Part shown: in pieces, positions 44,632 to 53,682 of the stretch
Numbering within the stretch: position 1 is the first letter of the stretch
Layout: the number at the start of each line of letters is the position of its first letter
Translations under genes and position numbers: made by a program
Source of the DNA: Helicobacter colisuis
GTDB taxonomy: Bacteria > Campylobacterota > Campylobacteria > Campylobacterales > Helicobacteraceae
Direction of reading: 5' to 3'
Length of the DNA: 64,000 nucleotides
Assembly (NCBI RefSeq): GCF_023646285.1
Contig: NZ_JAMOKX010000002.1
Coordinates: forward strand, 124,001-188,000
The notes under the pieces: model-generated
Seen by the model: only the letters and a program-made list of their open reading frames with translations
The model's database searches: none
Told to the model about the DNA's origin: nothing

Positions 44632-45741
44632 ATGAAAAAAGTAAGGGAGAATATTTTAATTTTAGCAGATTTAAGCAGTCCATTAATGAAGCCAAGAATT
44701 ATGATGCTAAAGGATTTGCCATACAATAAATATATTTTACATAATGCCAATAACATAAGACTTGATGAGGCTACTTTATCTGATTATACTGGATTTAATG
44801 TTCTCCAACACCCTAGAATAATATCGCTTAGAATGCGTTATTTATATAGTTTTTTTTATATATTGTTTTTGCTTTTGAGATTAAAGCCTAAACTTATTGT
44901 TGTTCATTGGGCAAGTCGATTATATCAGAATTTGCTTTTAGCATTATGGGGAAAACGCGTGATAGTGCATACAATGGGAGGAGATATTAATAAAGAAGAA
45001 GATTGCTATGGGAAAAAGAAATTTTTTACTGGAATTTTATTGAAAAATGCAAGGATTATTACAGGAAAAACATATGTTATGAAAGAAATTTCTATGAGCA
45101 GTTTTCCTTTTTTAAATCAAGATAAAATAAAAATTTTAAGTTGGGGTGTTGAGGATAGATTCTTTGAGAAGTTAGACTCAAGTCAAAAAAAGAGTGAAAA
45201 AATGCGATTGTTAGGCAAGAATTATCAAAATGTATTTTTTTCAATTCGAACTTTCAAGAGAATTCACTTTCAAAAAGAAATTATCAAAGCATTTTTAGAA
45301 AATTACAAAAATGATAATGATACTTGTTTAATTGTAAGTTTATTGGCTCAAGAAAAAAAATATTATGACGAATGTGATAGAGAAATTAACTTCAACGAGA
45401 ATAGTAATATTATTTTTGTTGAGATTAATCATAAAGATATGCACAAATATTTACAAATAAGTAATGTCATCATATCTTTGAAGTTATTTGATGGCATTTC
45501 GCAGTCCATTATGGAAGCATTATGTGCTGAAGTGTTTGTTGTAGCAAGTGATATTAAAAATCACGCTATGATTTTGTCTCATCAAAAAAATGCTTATTTA
45601 ATTAATGATTTTAGTGAATTAAGAGAGGCTTTTTTATATTGTTTGATGCATAAATTTAAAAAGATAGAATCGCCAATGTTAAATGCCAATTCGCAAAAGC
45701 AGTATTATTTGCAAATTTTAAAGGAGAATTTTGATGTATAA
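44632..45741 (+). CDS. Family 4-like glycosyltransferase (2)
   Basis: A 369-residue GT-B protein. The N-domain has ILILADLSSPLMKPRIMM and LKPKLIVVHWASRLYQNLLL with VIVHTMGGDI. The C-domain has IRTFKRIHFQKEIIKAF and the donor motif ISLKLFDGISQSIMEALCAE, where SIMEAL is the usual EX7E-type start. The family resembles TDP-4-acetamidofucose-type or GT4 transferases without a clear donor. I choose ATG 44632 (MKKVRENIL, GGAG ten bases ahead); an upstream in-frame ATG at 44599 lies inside asnB 2. It overlaps the next gene by about 8 bases. Confidence 0.75.
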   Translation: MKKVRENILILADLSSPLMKPRIMMLKDLPYNKYILHNANNIRLDEATLSDYTGFNVLQHPRIISLRMRYLYSFFYILFLLLRLKPKLIVVHWASRLYQNLLLALWGKRVIVHTMGGDINKEEDCYGKKKFFTGILLKNARIITGKTYVMKEISMSSFPFLNQDKIKILSWGVEDRFFEKLDSSQKKSEKMRLLGKNYQNVFFSIRTFKRIHFQKEIIKAFLENYKNDNDTCLIVSLLAQEKKYYDECDREINFNENSNIIFVEINHKDMHKYLQISNVIISLKLFDGISQSIMEALCAEVFVVASDIKNHAMILSHQKNAYLINDFSELREAFLYCLMHKFKKIESPMLNANSQKQYYLQILKENFDV

Positions 45742-46738
45742 GGGGCATTTGGAATTTTTGGTTTGTCCTAAATGTAAAGGGCAATTAGAGGTAGAAAATG
45801 CAAAGGGCAATGAAGAGTTTATTTATGAAGGAAAATTGTTATGTAGAAAGTGTGGGGTTGGGTATGAGATTATTCAAGGGATTCCGCGATTTGTCCCACA
45901 AAATAATTATGCAGATAGTTTTGGTTTTGAATGGAATAAACATAAAAAGACGCAATATGATAGTCAAAGTGGAGTGGAATCAAGCAAAAAGAGGTTTTAT
46001 GAAGAGACTCGTTGGGTTGCTAATAAGAATGGAGAATATTGCGTGATTTTGGAGGCTGGTTGTGGTAGTGGTCGTTTTACTCCTTATGCATTAGAAATTG
46101 CACAGAAAGATGGAGTTGTGATTAGTTTTGATTATTCAAGTGCGGTGGAGGCAAATGCTTTAAGTAATCCTCCAAGTAAAAACCTTTTGCTTATTCAGGC
46201 TAATATCTTTGAATTACCCATTAAAGAGGGTATAGTTGATAAATGCTTTTGCTTTGGAGTGTTGCAGCATACTCCAAGTGCCAAAAATGCGATCAAATCC
46301 TTAGTTGAGGTTTTGAAGCAAGGCGGGGAATTTGTCTGCGATCATTATCCTTTTAATAAAAATACTTGGTTTAATACAAAATATTATTTTCGCCCAATTG
46401 CCAAGAGATTGCCTCATAAAATGCTATATAATTTTGGAAAAAAATATATCGATTTTATGTGGCCCGTTTTTAAATTTAATCGCAGAATGTTTTCACCAAA
46501 AAGAGCAAATCGTCTTAATTGGAGGTTGTTAATCCCAGATTATACTTCCCAAGGATTAAGCGAAGAAAAACTAAAAGAATGGGCATATTTGGATTTTTTT
46601 GATATGCTTTCACCTTGGTATGATAGACCCATAAGAATGAAAACATTGCATCGCTATTTGCAAGAAGCTGGGCTAAGTGAAGTGGAAACTAATTCTGGAT
46701 ATAATGGTTGGGAAGGTAGAGGAAAAAAGGGGAGATAA
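45734..46738 (+). CDS. Methyltransferase with N-terminal Trm112-like zinc ribbon (4)
   Basis: A 334-residue protein. The N-terminus (about 8-60) has FLVCPKCKGQLEV and KLLCRKCGVGYEIIQGIPRF, a Trm112p-like zinc ribbon with two CxxC pairs. A class I methyltransferase follows: VILEAGCGSGRFTPYALEI, VVISFDYSSAVEAN and DKCFCFGVLQHTPSAKNAIK. The Trm112-methyltransferase fusion is common in O-antigen clusters. ATG 45734 has AAGGAG seven bases ahead, so the upstream TTG is not needed. It ends just ahead of asnB 3, whose chosen start lies 10 bases after this stop. Confidence 0.82.
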   Translation: MYKGHLEFLVCPKCKGQLEVENAKGNEEFIYEGKLLCRKCGVGYEIIQGIPRFVPQNNYADSFGFEWNKHKKTQYDSQSGVESSKKRFYEETRWVANKNGEYCVILEAGCGSGRFTPYALEIAQKDGVVISFDYSSAVEANALSNPPSKNLLLIQANIFELPIKEGIVDKCFCFGVLQHTPSAKNAIKSLVEVLKQGGEFVCDHYPFNKNTWFNTKYYFRPIAKRLPHKMLYNFGKKYIDFMWPVFKFNRRMFSPKRANRLNWRLLIPDYTSQGLSEEKLKEWAYLDFFDMLSPWYDRPIRMKTLHRYLQEAGLSEVETNSGYNGWEGRGKKGR

Positions 46739-46748
46739 TTATAATATA

Positions 46749-48440
46749 ATGTGTAGCATTTGTGGGGGGAATTATCCATTAGAATTGGTTAAAAAAGCAT
46801 CAGAGACTATGAAGCATAGGGGACCTGATTTTAGTGGGGAATTTAGCGATGAAATCATTTCTTTAGCGCACAATCGCTTGAGTATTATTGATTTAGATAG
46901 TGAGGCAAATCAGCCCTTTGCTTCGCCATTTTGTCCGCATTTGGTGTTAGTTTTTAATGGTGAGATTTATAATTATAAAGAACTAAGACAAGAATTAAAA
47001 AAGCAGGGAATCCCCTTTTTTACACAGAGCGATACGGAAGTTTTGCTTCATGCTTATGCGTTTTTGGGAGAAGAGTGTCTCCAAAAATTGAATGGGGATT
47101 TTGCCTTTTGTATTCTTGATAAACGCGATGATAGTCTATTTTTGGCGCGTGATAGAATGGGAAATAAACCGCTTTTTTACACTTTAAATCAAGAAAAAAT
47201 CTTTTTTGCTTCTGAGATTAAAGCGGTTTTGGAGATTGGGAAGTTTGGCTTTGATTTGGAAGAAGTTTCAAAATGGATTTTATTTAGCAATGGGAGTGAG
47301 AATAAGACTATTTATCAAGGAATTTTTAGCTTTCCATCTGCTTCATTTGGGAGATTTTTTAATGGAGAGCTTAGGATAAAAAAATATTGGGAATGTGTGC
47401 CTTGCGTGGATAGCACTTTAGGGCAGAAAGAAGCATTGGATAGATTAGAAGAGATTTTAAGTGATGCGGTGAAAATACGATTGCGATCAGATGTGCCTAT
47501 GGCGCTTTGTATTTCAGGTGGAGTGGATAGTTCGATTTTGGCGCATTTGGCTAAGAGAATCGGGGTGGAGTGCTTGTATTTTGGGATAAATTTTAAAGAA
47601 ACAAAACAAAATGAAATACAGCATATGAAGCAATTACAGAAAGATTTGGGGATTAATGTTTCTTATATCGCACCAAATTTAGAGTGTATCAAAGAGGATT
47701 TAAGGGATTTGGTGCAGAATCAAGATGAGATTTTTCGCAGTTTTTCTATTTATTTGCAATATTTGCTTTTTAAGAATATCGCACCCTTTTGCAAGGTTGT
47801 TTTAGGTGGGCAGGGAGCAGATGAGCTTTTTGGCGGATATTATCACCATATTGGGAGATATATTTTTGCTCATCATAAAGAATTTGAAAATCGTATTAGA
47901 ATCTATGGCAATGAAGCTTTGAAGGAATACGGATTTGGCTTAAAGTGTTCTTTAGATGATTCTTTGAAATTAAAGCTCTTTAGAGAAGATAATCAAGAGG
48001 GAATGAGAATCTTGCAAGAAAATGAATTGCCACTTCCTTCTATGGAGAATCTTTTGGAGAGATTTTTGCTAGATTTTACTCAAGGATTGTGGCTAGATGC
48101 TTTTAAATATAATTTGCCCAATCTTTTGCGTTATGAGGATAGAAATGCAATGCAATTTGGGATTGAAAATCGTACGCCTTTTACGGATTATCGCTTGGTT
48201 GAATTTGCTTTTTCTTTGGAGTCTTCTTTGAAATTTGCTAAAGGATATAGTAAATATCTTTTGAGACTTTTGCTAGAAAGATTAGGGAGTAAGGAGCTTG
48301 CTTGGAGGGTGGATAAAGTCGGATTTAGCGCTCCTGAATTTGTTTTAGCGCAGACTTTAGGCTATAATGTTAGCTCACTTTTTGGGATACGCTTAGCGTT
48401 TTTTGAAGTGTTAAAAATGCGTTTAAAGGGAGAGGTATGA
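46749..48440 (+). CDS. asnB: AsnB-type glutamine amidotransferase (3)
   Basis: A 563-residue AsnB homologue, the most canonical of the three: Cys2 (MCSICGGNYP), MKHRGPDFSG, LAHNRLSIIDL, VFNGEIYNYKE, the PP-loop CISGGVDSSILAHL and LGGQGADELFGGYYHH. The frame is open 72 bases further upstream, but an active class II glutaminase needs Cys next to the initiator Met, so the start must be ATG 46749. The family makes asparagine or, in glycan loci, sugar amides. It overlaps the next gene by 4 bases. Confidence 0.88.
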   Translation: MCSICGGNYPLELVKKASETMKHRGPDFSGEFSDEIISLAHNRLSIIDLDSEANQPFASPFCPHLVLVFNGEIYNYKELRQELKKQGIPFFTQSDTEVLLHAYAFLGEECLQKLNGDFAFCILDKRDDSLFLARDRMGNKPLFYTLNQEKIFFASEIKAVLEIGKFGFDLEEVSKWILFSNGSENKTIYQGIFSFPSASFGRFFNGELRIKKYWECVPCVDSTLGQKEALDRLEEILSDAVKIRLRSDVPMALCISGGVDSSILAHLAKRIGVECLYFGINFKETKQNEIQHMKQLQKDLGINVSYIAPNLECIKEDLRDLVQNQDEIFRSFSIYLQYLLFKNIAPFCKVVLGGQGADELFGGYYHHIGRYIFAHHKEFENRIRIYGNEALKEYGFGLKCSLDDSLKLKLFREDNQEGMRILQENELPLPSMENLLERFLLDFTQGLWLDAFKYNLPNLLRYEDRNAMQFGIENRTPFTDYRLVEFAFSLESSLKFAKGYSKYLLRLLLERLGSKELAWRVDKVGFSAPEFVLAQTLGYNVSSLFGIRLAFFEVLKMRLKGEV

Positions 48441-49516
48441 TTTGGATTGATGTCGCAACTCCTAAGTATGCGATGTTTTTTGCAGGGATGATTAGAGAGC
48501 TAGAAAAAAGGGGATTTGAGGTGCTTGTAACAACGCGTTATGCCCCAAATTACACCGAAGCAAAAGAGATTTTAGAATTGTATCAGATTCCACATATTGT
48601 GCTTGGGGAGTATGGTGGCGCAACGCTTTTGGAAAAATTTGAAGCAAGGATTTCTAGACAAAAAGAAATTTTGGATTTATTTAAAGCAAGAGGGGTTCCA
48701 AAAGTGCTAATTTGTGGGGCTGTAGTTGATAGTGTGCAGGTGGCTTATGGGATTGGGATTCCAGTGGTGAATTTTGGTGATACACCTGCTGTTGATGGAG
48801 TGCAATACTTTGGAATCCCTCGTAATATCACACATGTGGCTAGACTTACTTTGCCTTTTTCTAAGATACTTTTTTATCCTTTTGTGCTACCAAAAGAATT
48901 AATGTTGCGTTTTGTGCTCGATGAAAATCAAATCCAATCGTATCCCTTTATTGATGTGGCATTGTGGATAAATGCTATCCAAAAAGATCCTAAAAATGAT
49001 TTCCGAACACGCTATGGATTAGATACACAAAAACCTACAATTCTAATTCGCGAAGAAGAGTATAAAGCCCATTATGTTAAAGAAAAGATTCCGACTATTT
49101 ATGAAGTGATTCCGTTGCTAAAAAAAGAAATGGATGTGAATTTAGTGATTATGCCTCGCTATGAAAAAGAGAGACTAAAAAAGGATTTTGGAGGGATTGC
49201 TACTATTTTAGAAGAGAAGCTAAAGCCAGAAGAGTTTTACCCTTTTATTGATTTGTTTATCGGCGGAGGTGGGACAATGAATCTTGAATCGGTTTGTTAT
49301 GGGATTCCCACCATTTCCACGCGTTCAATTTGGTTAGTTCATGATCAATATTTGATTAAAAACAAACTAATGTTTTGGAGTCAAGATTGCAATGAGATTG
49401 TGCAAATTACAAAATCTATGCTAGGCAAAAGGATTGATTCGCAAAGCTATTTCGTGCGTGGAGAATGCAGTTTTGATTCTATGATTGAGAGGATTACAAA
49501 GGAGATTTTATGCTAG
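48437..49516 (+). CDS. DUF354-family GT-B-like protein
   Basis: A 359-residue protein resembling DUF354 members, which have a GT-B or UDP-GlcNAc-2-epimerase-like fold. It begins MIWIDVATPKYAMFFAGMIR with LEKRGFEVLVTTRYAPNYTE, and contains VVNFGDTPAVDGVQYFGIPR, PTILIREEEYKAHYVKEKIP and FIDLFIGGGGTMNLESVCYG, the last being a phosphate- or donor-binding loop. Such proteins occur in O-antigen and archaeal glycan clusters, with no firmly known reaction. It overlaps asnB 3 by 4 bases and the next dehydrogenase by 7. Confidence 0.75.
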   Translation: MIWIDVATPKYAMFFAGMIRELEKRGFEVLVTTRYAPNYTEAKEILELYQIPHIVLGEYGGATLLEKFEARISRQKEILDLFKARGVPKVLICGAVVDSVQVAYGIGIPVVNFGDTPAVDGVQYFGIPRNITHVARLTLPFSKILFYPFVLPKELMLRFVLDENQIQSYPFIDVALWINAIQKDPKNDFRTRYGLDTQKPTILIREEEYKAHYVKEKIPTIYEVIPLLKKEMDVNLVIMPRYEKERLKKDFGGIATILEEKLKPEEFYPFIDLFIGGGGTMNLESVCYGIPTISTRSIWLVHDQYLIKNKLMFWSQDCNEIVQITKSMLGKRIDSQSYFVRGECSFDSMIERITKEILC

Positions 49517-50574
49517 GTGTGGCATTGCTTGGTTGTGGGAGAATCGCCCTTCGTCATGCAGAGCTTTTAAGTAGGGGTGAGATTGATGGTGCTAAATTAG
49601 TCTGCGTGTGCGATATAGATGAAAGTCGTTCCAAGCAATTTGGAGAGAAATATCAGGTTCCCTATTTTACAAGCTTAGATTTGATGATGGAATCTTGCAA
49701 AAATAAAATTGATATTGTTTCTATTCTTACTCCAAGTGGAATGCATGCCAAAAATACTTTGGAAGTTGCACCCTATAAAAAACATATTATTGTTGAAAAG
49801 CCTATGGCATTGACTTTAGAAGATGCCGACAAAATGATTGAAGCTTGTGATAGAAATGGAATAAGACTTTTTGTAGTCAAGCAAAACCGCTATAATTTGC
49901 CCGTTCAAAAATTAAGAGAGGCTTTGGAAGCGGGGAGATTTGGTAAGCTTGTAATGGGCAGTGTGCGAGTGCGATGGTGTCGAGACAATGCATATTATCG
50001 TCAAGATTCTTGGCGTGGGACTTGGGCGATGGATGGAGGTGTTTTTACTAATCAAGCTAGTCATCATATTGATTTATTGGAATGGATGATGGGTGATGTG
50101 GAGAGTGTGTTTGCCAAAAGCATAACAGCATTAAGTGAGATTGAAACTGAAGACACTGGAGTGGCGGTTTTGAAGTTTAAAAACGGAGCTTTGGGGGTGA
50201 TTGAAGCAACCACTGCTACACGCCCTAAAGATTTAGAAGGCAGCATTTCGATTCTAGGAGAGTTTGGAAGTGTCGAGATTGGTGGATTTGCAGTAAATGA
50301 AATCAAAACTTGGAATTTTGTAGAATCTTTAGAAAGCGATAAAGAAGTGAGAGAAAAATACTCGACTAATCCGCCTAATGTTTATGGATATGGTCATAAA
50401 GAATATTATTTGCATGTGATTGATTCGATTGTGCATAATAAAAAAGCACTTGTTGATGGTTTAGAGGGGCGAAAGAGTTTGGAGCTAATTATTGCAATGT
50501 ATGAATCAATTGAAACAGGCAAGGAAGTTTTTTTGCGATTCCAGCCTAAGCGGTGCAAATTAGGGCATCTATGA
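49510..50574 (+). CDS. Gfo/Idh/MocA-family sugar dehydrogenase (1)
   Basis: A 354-residue NAD(P)-dependent oxidoreductase. The Rossmann start reads VALLGCGRIALRHAELLSRG; DIVSILTPSGMHAKNTLEVA and the catalytic-Lys motif HIIVEKPMALTLEDADKMI follow, then the sugar-binding domain with WAMDGGVFTNQASHHIDLLE. Nearest functional comparison is WlbA/WbpB, which oxidises C3 of UDP-N-acetylglucosaminuronate. With the aminotransferase at 52387 and acetyltransferase at 50884 it would form a 3-amino sugar route. It overlaps its neighbours slightly. Confidence 0.87.
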   Translation: MLGVALLGCGRIALRHAELLSRGEIDGAKLVCVCDIDESRSKQFGEKYQVPYFTSLDLMMESCKNKIDIVSILTPSGMHAKNTLEVAPYKKHIIVEKPMALTLEDADKMIEACDRNGIRLFVVKQNRYNLPVQKLREALEAGRFGKLVMGSVRVRWCRDNAYYRQDSWRGTWAMDGGVFTNQASHHIDLLEWMMGDVESVFAKSITALSEIETEDTGVAVLKFKNGALGVIEATTATRPKDLEGSISILGEFGSVEIGGFAVNEIKTWNFVESLESDKEVREKYSTNPPNVYGYGHKEYYLHVIDSIVHNKKALVDGLEGRKSLELIIAMYESIETGKEVFLRFQPKRCKLGHL

Positions 50575-50883
50575 AAAAAGTTGTTTTTTTGGGAGCAAAA
50601 AAGATAGGATTTGAGTGCTTAGCTTGGTTATTTGCTAGGCAAAAAGAATTGGATTATGAGATTATTGCAGTGGGAACCTCATATAGGGGCGTGGAAGTTA
50701 AAGAGTTTTGCAAGATACACAATATTAAAGAAATTCAAAATTTAGACGATTTATTGGAGTTGGACTTTGATTTTATAACAAGAATATATTAATTACACTA
50801 AAGAAATTGAGAAATTACATTGAATTTGCATTATCATAGAGAATTGAGGTGCTAAAGTGTATATTTATATCAAGGGAGATTAG
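50571..50883 (+). pseudogene. Truncated formyltransferase remnant
   Basis: From ATG 50571 the frame gives VVFLGAKKIGFECLAWLFAR and LLELDFDFITRIY, the N-terminal ~70 residues of a methionyl-tRNA formyltransferase-like sugar N-formyltransferase, then stops at 50790-50792. After the stop broken pieces remain in other frames, such as NLHYHREL near 50820-50850, where full-length relatives have the NLHxxxLPxYRG substrate region. The catalytic Asn-His-Asp core is missing. The original enzyme would have formylated an amino sugar. Decay here suggests the organism switched from formyl to acetyl on that sugar. Confidence 0.6.
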
Positions 50884-51408
50884 TTGAAAAAGCCATTTAA
50901 ACAATCGCAAAGTAAGGATTTGAATTATTCTATTAAATCATTAAAGGAAGGAAGTTTTACTTTGTATCAAAGTCAGATTCGTGAGGTTAAAATGGGGGTT
51001 AATGTTAAAATTGTAGAGCCTTGCAATCTCTATGAATGCGAACTTTGCGATGAGGTTTTTGTGGGACCTTTTGTGGAGATTCAAAGGGGTGTGAAAGTGG
51101 GAGCTAAGAGCAGAATCCAAAGTCATAGCTTTATTTGTGAGCTAGTCAGCATTGGAGAATCTTGCTTTATTGGGCATGGTGTAATGTTTATTAATGATTT
51201 ATTCCAAGAGGGCAGACCAGCTGGTAATTCTGCATTGTGGAGAGAAACAAGAATTGGGAATAATGTGAGTATTGGTAGTAATGCTACGATTTTACCTGTG
51301 GATATTTGTGATGGCGTGGTGATTGGTGCGGGGAGTGTGGTAACTAAGAATATCACTAAAAAAGGCATTTATGCGGGAAATCCCGCAAGATTAATAAGGG
51401 AGCTTTAA
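50884..51408 (+). CDS. Left-handed beta-helix acetyltransferase (WlbB/WbpD-like)
   Basis: A 174-residue hexapeptide-repeat acyltransferase. Repeats run through VKMGVNVKIVEPCNLY, EVFVGPFVEIQRGVKVGAKS, VSIGESCFIGHGVMFINDLF and TRIGNNVSIGSNATILPVDI to GVVIGAGSVVTKNITKKGIY with the usual GNPARLIREL end. WbpD/WlbB proteins use acetyl-CoA to acetylate the 3-amino group of UDP-2-acetamido-3-amino-uronate. The start is TTG 50884 with AAGGGAG ahead. It sits between the formyltransferase remnant and the second dehydrogenase. Confidence 0.82.
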   Translation: MKKPFKQSQSKDLNYSIKSLKEGSFTLYQSQIREVKMGVNVKIVEPCNLYECELCDEVFVGPFVEIQRGVKVGAKSRIQSHSFICELVSIGESCFIGHGVMFINDLFQEGRPAGNSALWRETRIGNNVSIGSNATILPVDICDGVVIGAGSVVTKNITKKGIYAGNPARLIREL

Positions 51409-51411
51409 GGG

Positions 51412-52383
51412 ATGAAAGTCGCATTAGTTGGTTATGGGTATTGGGGGATAAATTTAGCAAAAACAATTAATGCAAATCCAAATTTAGAGTTATATAGTAT
51501 TTTTGATTTAAGTAAAGAGCGGATTAGCACAGCTAAAGAACAATATTCTTTTAAAGAATTTCAAAGCTATGAAGAGCTTTTGGGTGATGATAGTATCGAA
51601 GCTATTTTTATTGCAACTCCTCCACAAAGTCATTATCAAGTCGCTTATGCTAGTTTAGAAGCAGGAAAACATACTTTTGTTGAGAAGCCCTATACGACTA
51701 GTTTAGAAGAAGCCTATGCTCTAATTAATCTCGCAGAAAAGAAGAGTCTTATTACAATGGTGGATCATGTTTTTGTGTATTCTGAACCTGTAAAATACCT
51801 TAAAAGCAACATTCAAAAATTTGGGGACATTGTTTATATTAATGCACGTAGAATTAATCTTGGGCTATTTCAAAGTGCGGTGGATGTTTTGTGGGATTTG
51901 GCGGTGCATGATTTATCTATTATTGATTATCTAGTTGGGCTAGATATTAAGAGGGTTTCTGCTTTTACTAAAAAATATGGAAGCTTTCCTAATAGTGCTT
52001 TTGGTGATGTAAATATTGAACTGCAAAATGGAATATTGATTGGATTAAATGTATCTTGGCTTAGTCCTATTAAGATTCGTGAAATGATTATTGGTGGGAC
52101 AAAGCTAACTGCACTTTATGATGATACTAAGCAAGATAAGATTAAGCTTTATAATGCTGGTGTTGTGCTTAATGAGGAATTTGGAAAAGCAAAGCTTTAT
52201 GAAAAAATGGTGCAATACAAATATGGAGAAGAAGAAATCCCTAAAATTTCTAATAAAATGTCATTAGATAATTCTGTTAAGTTTTTTTATGATTCTATTG
52301 TTTCAAAAAAGATTCCAATGGAGAATCATAGAGGAATCATATCGGTTATTAAAACTTTAGAATTAATTTCAAAGATAGGATGA
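51412..52383 (+). CDS. Gfo/Idh/MocA-family sugar dehydrogenase (2)
   Basis: A 323-residue oxidoreductase with the Rossmann start VALVGYGYWGINLAKTINAN, IEAIFIATPPQSHYQVAYAS and the EKP motif HTFVEKPYTTSLEEAYALI. The C-terminal domain holds DLAVHDLSIIDYL. It is distinct from dehydrogenase 1 (31 residues shorter). Either one could be the C3 oxidase of the 3-amino sugar route; the other may work on another sugar. It is followed after 3 bases by aminotransferase 2. Confidence 0.85.
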   Translation: MKVALVGYGYWGINLAKTINANPNLELYSIFDLSKERISTAKEQYSFKEFQSYEELLGDDSIEAIFIATPPQSHYQVAYASLEAGKHTFVEKPYTTSLEEAYALINLAEKKSLITMVDHVFVYSEPVKYLKSNIQKFGDIVYINARRINLGLFQSAVDVLWDLAVHDLSIIDYLVGLDIKRVSAFTKKYGSFPNSAFGDVNIELQNGILIGLNVSWLSPIKIREMIIGGTKLTALYDDTKQDKIKLYNAGVVLNEEFGKAKLYEKMVQYKYGEEEIPKISNKMSLDNSVKFFYDSIVSKKIPMENHRGIISVIKTLELISKIG

Positions 52384-52386
52384 AGA

Positions 52387-53487
52387 ATGGTTGTGAAATT
52401 TTTAGATTTGCATAAGCAGTATTTGGGGATTAAAGAGGAAGTTGATAAAGCAATCTTTGAAGTGATAGAAAAAAGTGCTTTTATTGGAGGAGATGCGGTT
52501 GAATCTTTTGAAGAAGAGTTTTCAGAATTTATTGGAGGCGGAGTTAAGACACTTGGAGTTGGTAATGGAAGTGATGCTTTAGAAATTGCAATTGAAGCTT
52601 TGAATCTTCCAAAGGATAGTGAAGTGCTAGTTCCTGCAAATACCTTTGCAGCAAGTGCAGAAGCAGTGGTAAGAAATGGATTAAAAATCGTTTTTGTAGA
52701 TTGTGGGGCGGATTATACTTTAGATATTGAGGATTTAAAGAGTAAGATTACACCAAAAACTAGTGCGATTATGGCGGTGCATTTGTATGGGCAAAGTGCA
52801 AGAATGAAAGAGATTTTGGAGTTAGCCAAAAAGCATTCTTTAAGAGTGATTGAAGATTGTGCACAAGCTCATGGGGCGAGATATAATGGGCAATGTGTCG
52901 GAAGTTTGGGTGATATTGCAGCTTTTAGTTTTTATCCTGGCAAGAATCTTGGGGCTTATGGTGATGGCGGAGCGATTGTAAGTAGAGATGAAGTGCTAAT
53001 TAAAAAGTGTAAATGTATCGCACACCATGGAGGATTAAGAAAATATGAACATGAGATTGTTGGTAGGAATTCTAGGCTTGATGGGATTCAAGCGGTAATT
53101 TTAAGAGTGAAGTTGAAACATTTGGATTCTTGGAATAAAAGGCGTAGAGAAATTGCAAAGCTTTATATGGATGGATTAAGCGGGATTGTGGAGCTTCCTG
53201 AAGTTAGGAAAGAATGTGAATGTGTGTGGCATTTGTTTGTTATCCGCACTCAAAAACGAAATGAATTGTCACAAAAGCTAAACCAAATGGGAATTGAAAC
53301 AGGATTGCATTACCCTATTTGTTTGCCTAATACTCAAGCATTTTCAAATCAGCCTTATGTAGTGGAATCAAAAACTCCTAAGGCTAAGGCTTGGGAGAGC
53401 GAGATTCTTTCACTTCCTATGGGAGAGCATTTGAGTAATGTGGAAGTAGAGAGTGTGATAAAGGCAATCAATGAAACAATTGGTTAA
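52387..53487 (+). CDS. DegT/DnrJ/EryC1/StrS-family aminotransferase (2), WbpE/WlbC-like
   Basis: A 366-residue PLP aminotransferase: FLDLHKQYLGIKEEVDKAI at the start, GVGNGSDALEIAIEALNL, VPANTFAASAEAVVRNGL, VIEDCAQAHGARYNG and the PLP-Lys region FSFYPGKNLGAYGDGGAI. That pattern fits 3-keto-sugar aminotransferases such as WbpE, WlbC, FdtB or QdtB. With the dehydrogenase and acetyltransferase it completes a likely route to a 3-acetamido sugar nucleotide. It ends the first part of the island; a 195-base gap with a promoter follows. Confidence 0.88.
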   Translation: MVVKFLDLHKQYLGIKEEVDKAIFEVIEKSAFIGGDAVESFEEEFSEFIGGGVKTLGVGNGSDALEIAIEALNLPKDSEVLVPANTFAASAEAVVRNGLKIVFVDCGADYTLDIEDLKSKITPKTSAIMAVHLYGQSARMKEILELAKKHSLRVIEDCAQAHGARYNGQCVGSLGDIAAFSFYPGKNLGAYGDGGAIVSRDEVLIKKCKCIAHHGGLRKYEHEIVGRNSRLDGIQAVILRVKLKHLDSWNKRRREIAKLYMDGLSGIVELPEVRKECECVWHLFVIRTQKRNELSQKLNQMGIETGLHYPICLPNTQAFSNQPYVVESKTPKAKAWESEILSLPMGEHLSNVEVESVIKAINETIG

Positions 53488-53649
53488 AGATGGCAAAGGG
53501 CTTGTGATATGGCTTTGTGGTTTATGAGAACAAAAGTCAAAGCAATATATTTTTAGTGGTAGGTAGGCTACATTTTCTGTAATGAGGCAATTTAATATTG
53601 TTACAGTGTGGCTTTATGAGGTGTAATTTAAAATTAAAATAATTGGAAG

Positions 53650-53655
53650 TATAAT
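53650..53655 (+). promoter_or_regulatory. -10 box of the phosphonate gene set
   Basis: A perfect TATAAT lies 28 bases ahead of the radical SAM gene at 53683, with TTTAAA at a -35 distance (53627-53632). The 195-base gap holds no gene. The phosphonate set is therefore probably expressed apart from the rest of the island. Confidence 0.55.
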
Positions 53656-53682
53656 GCAAGCTAATAATTTAAGGAGTAAGAT

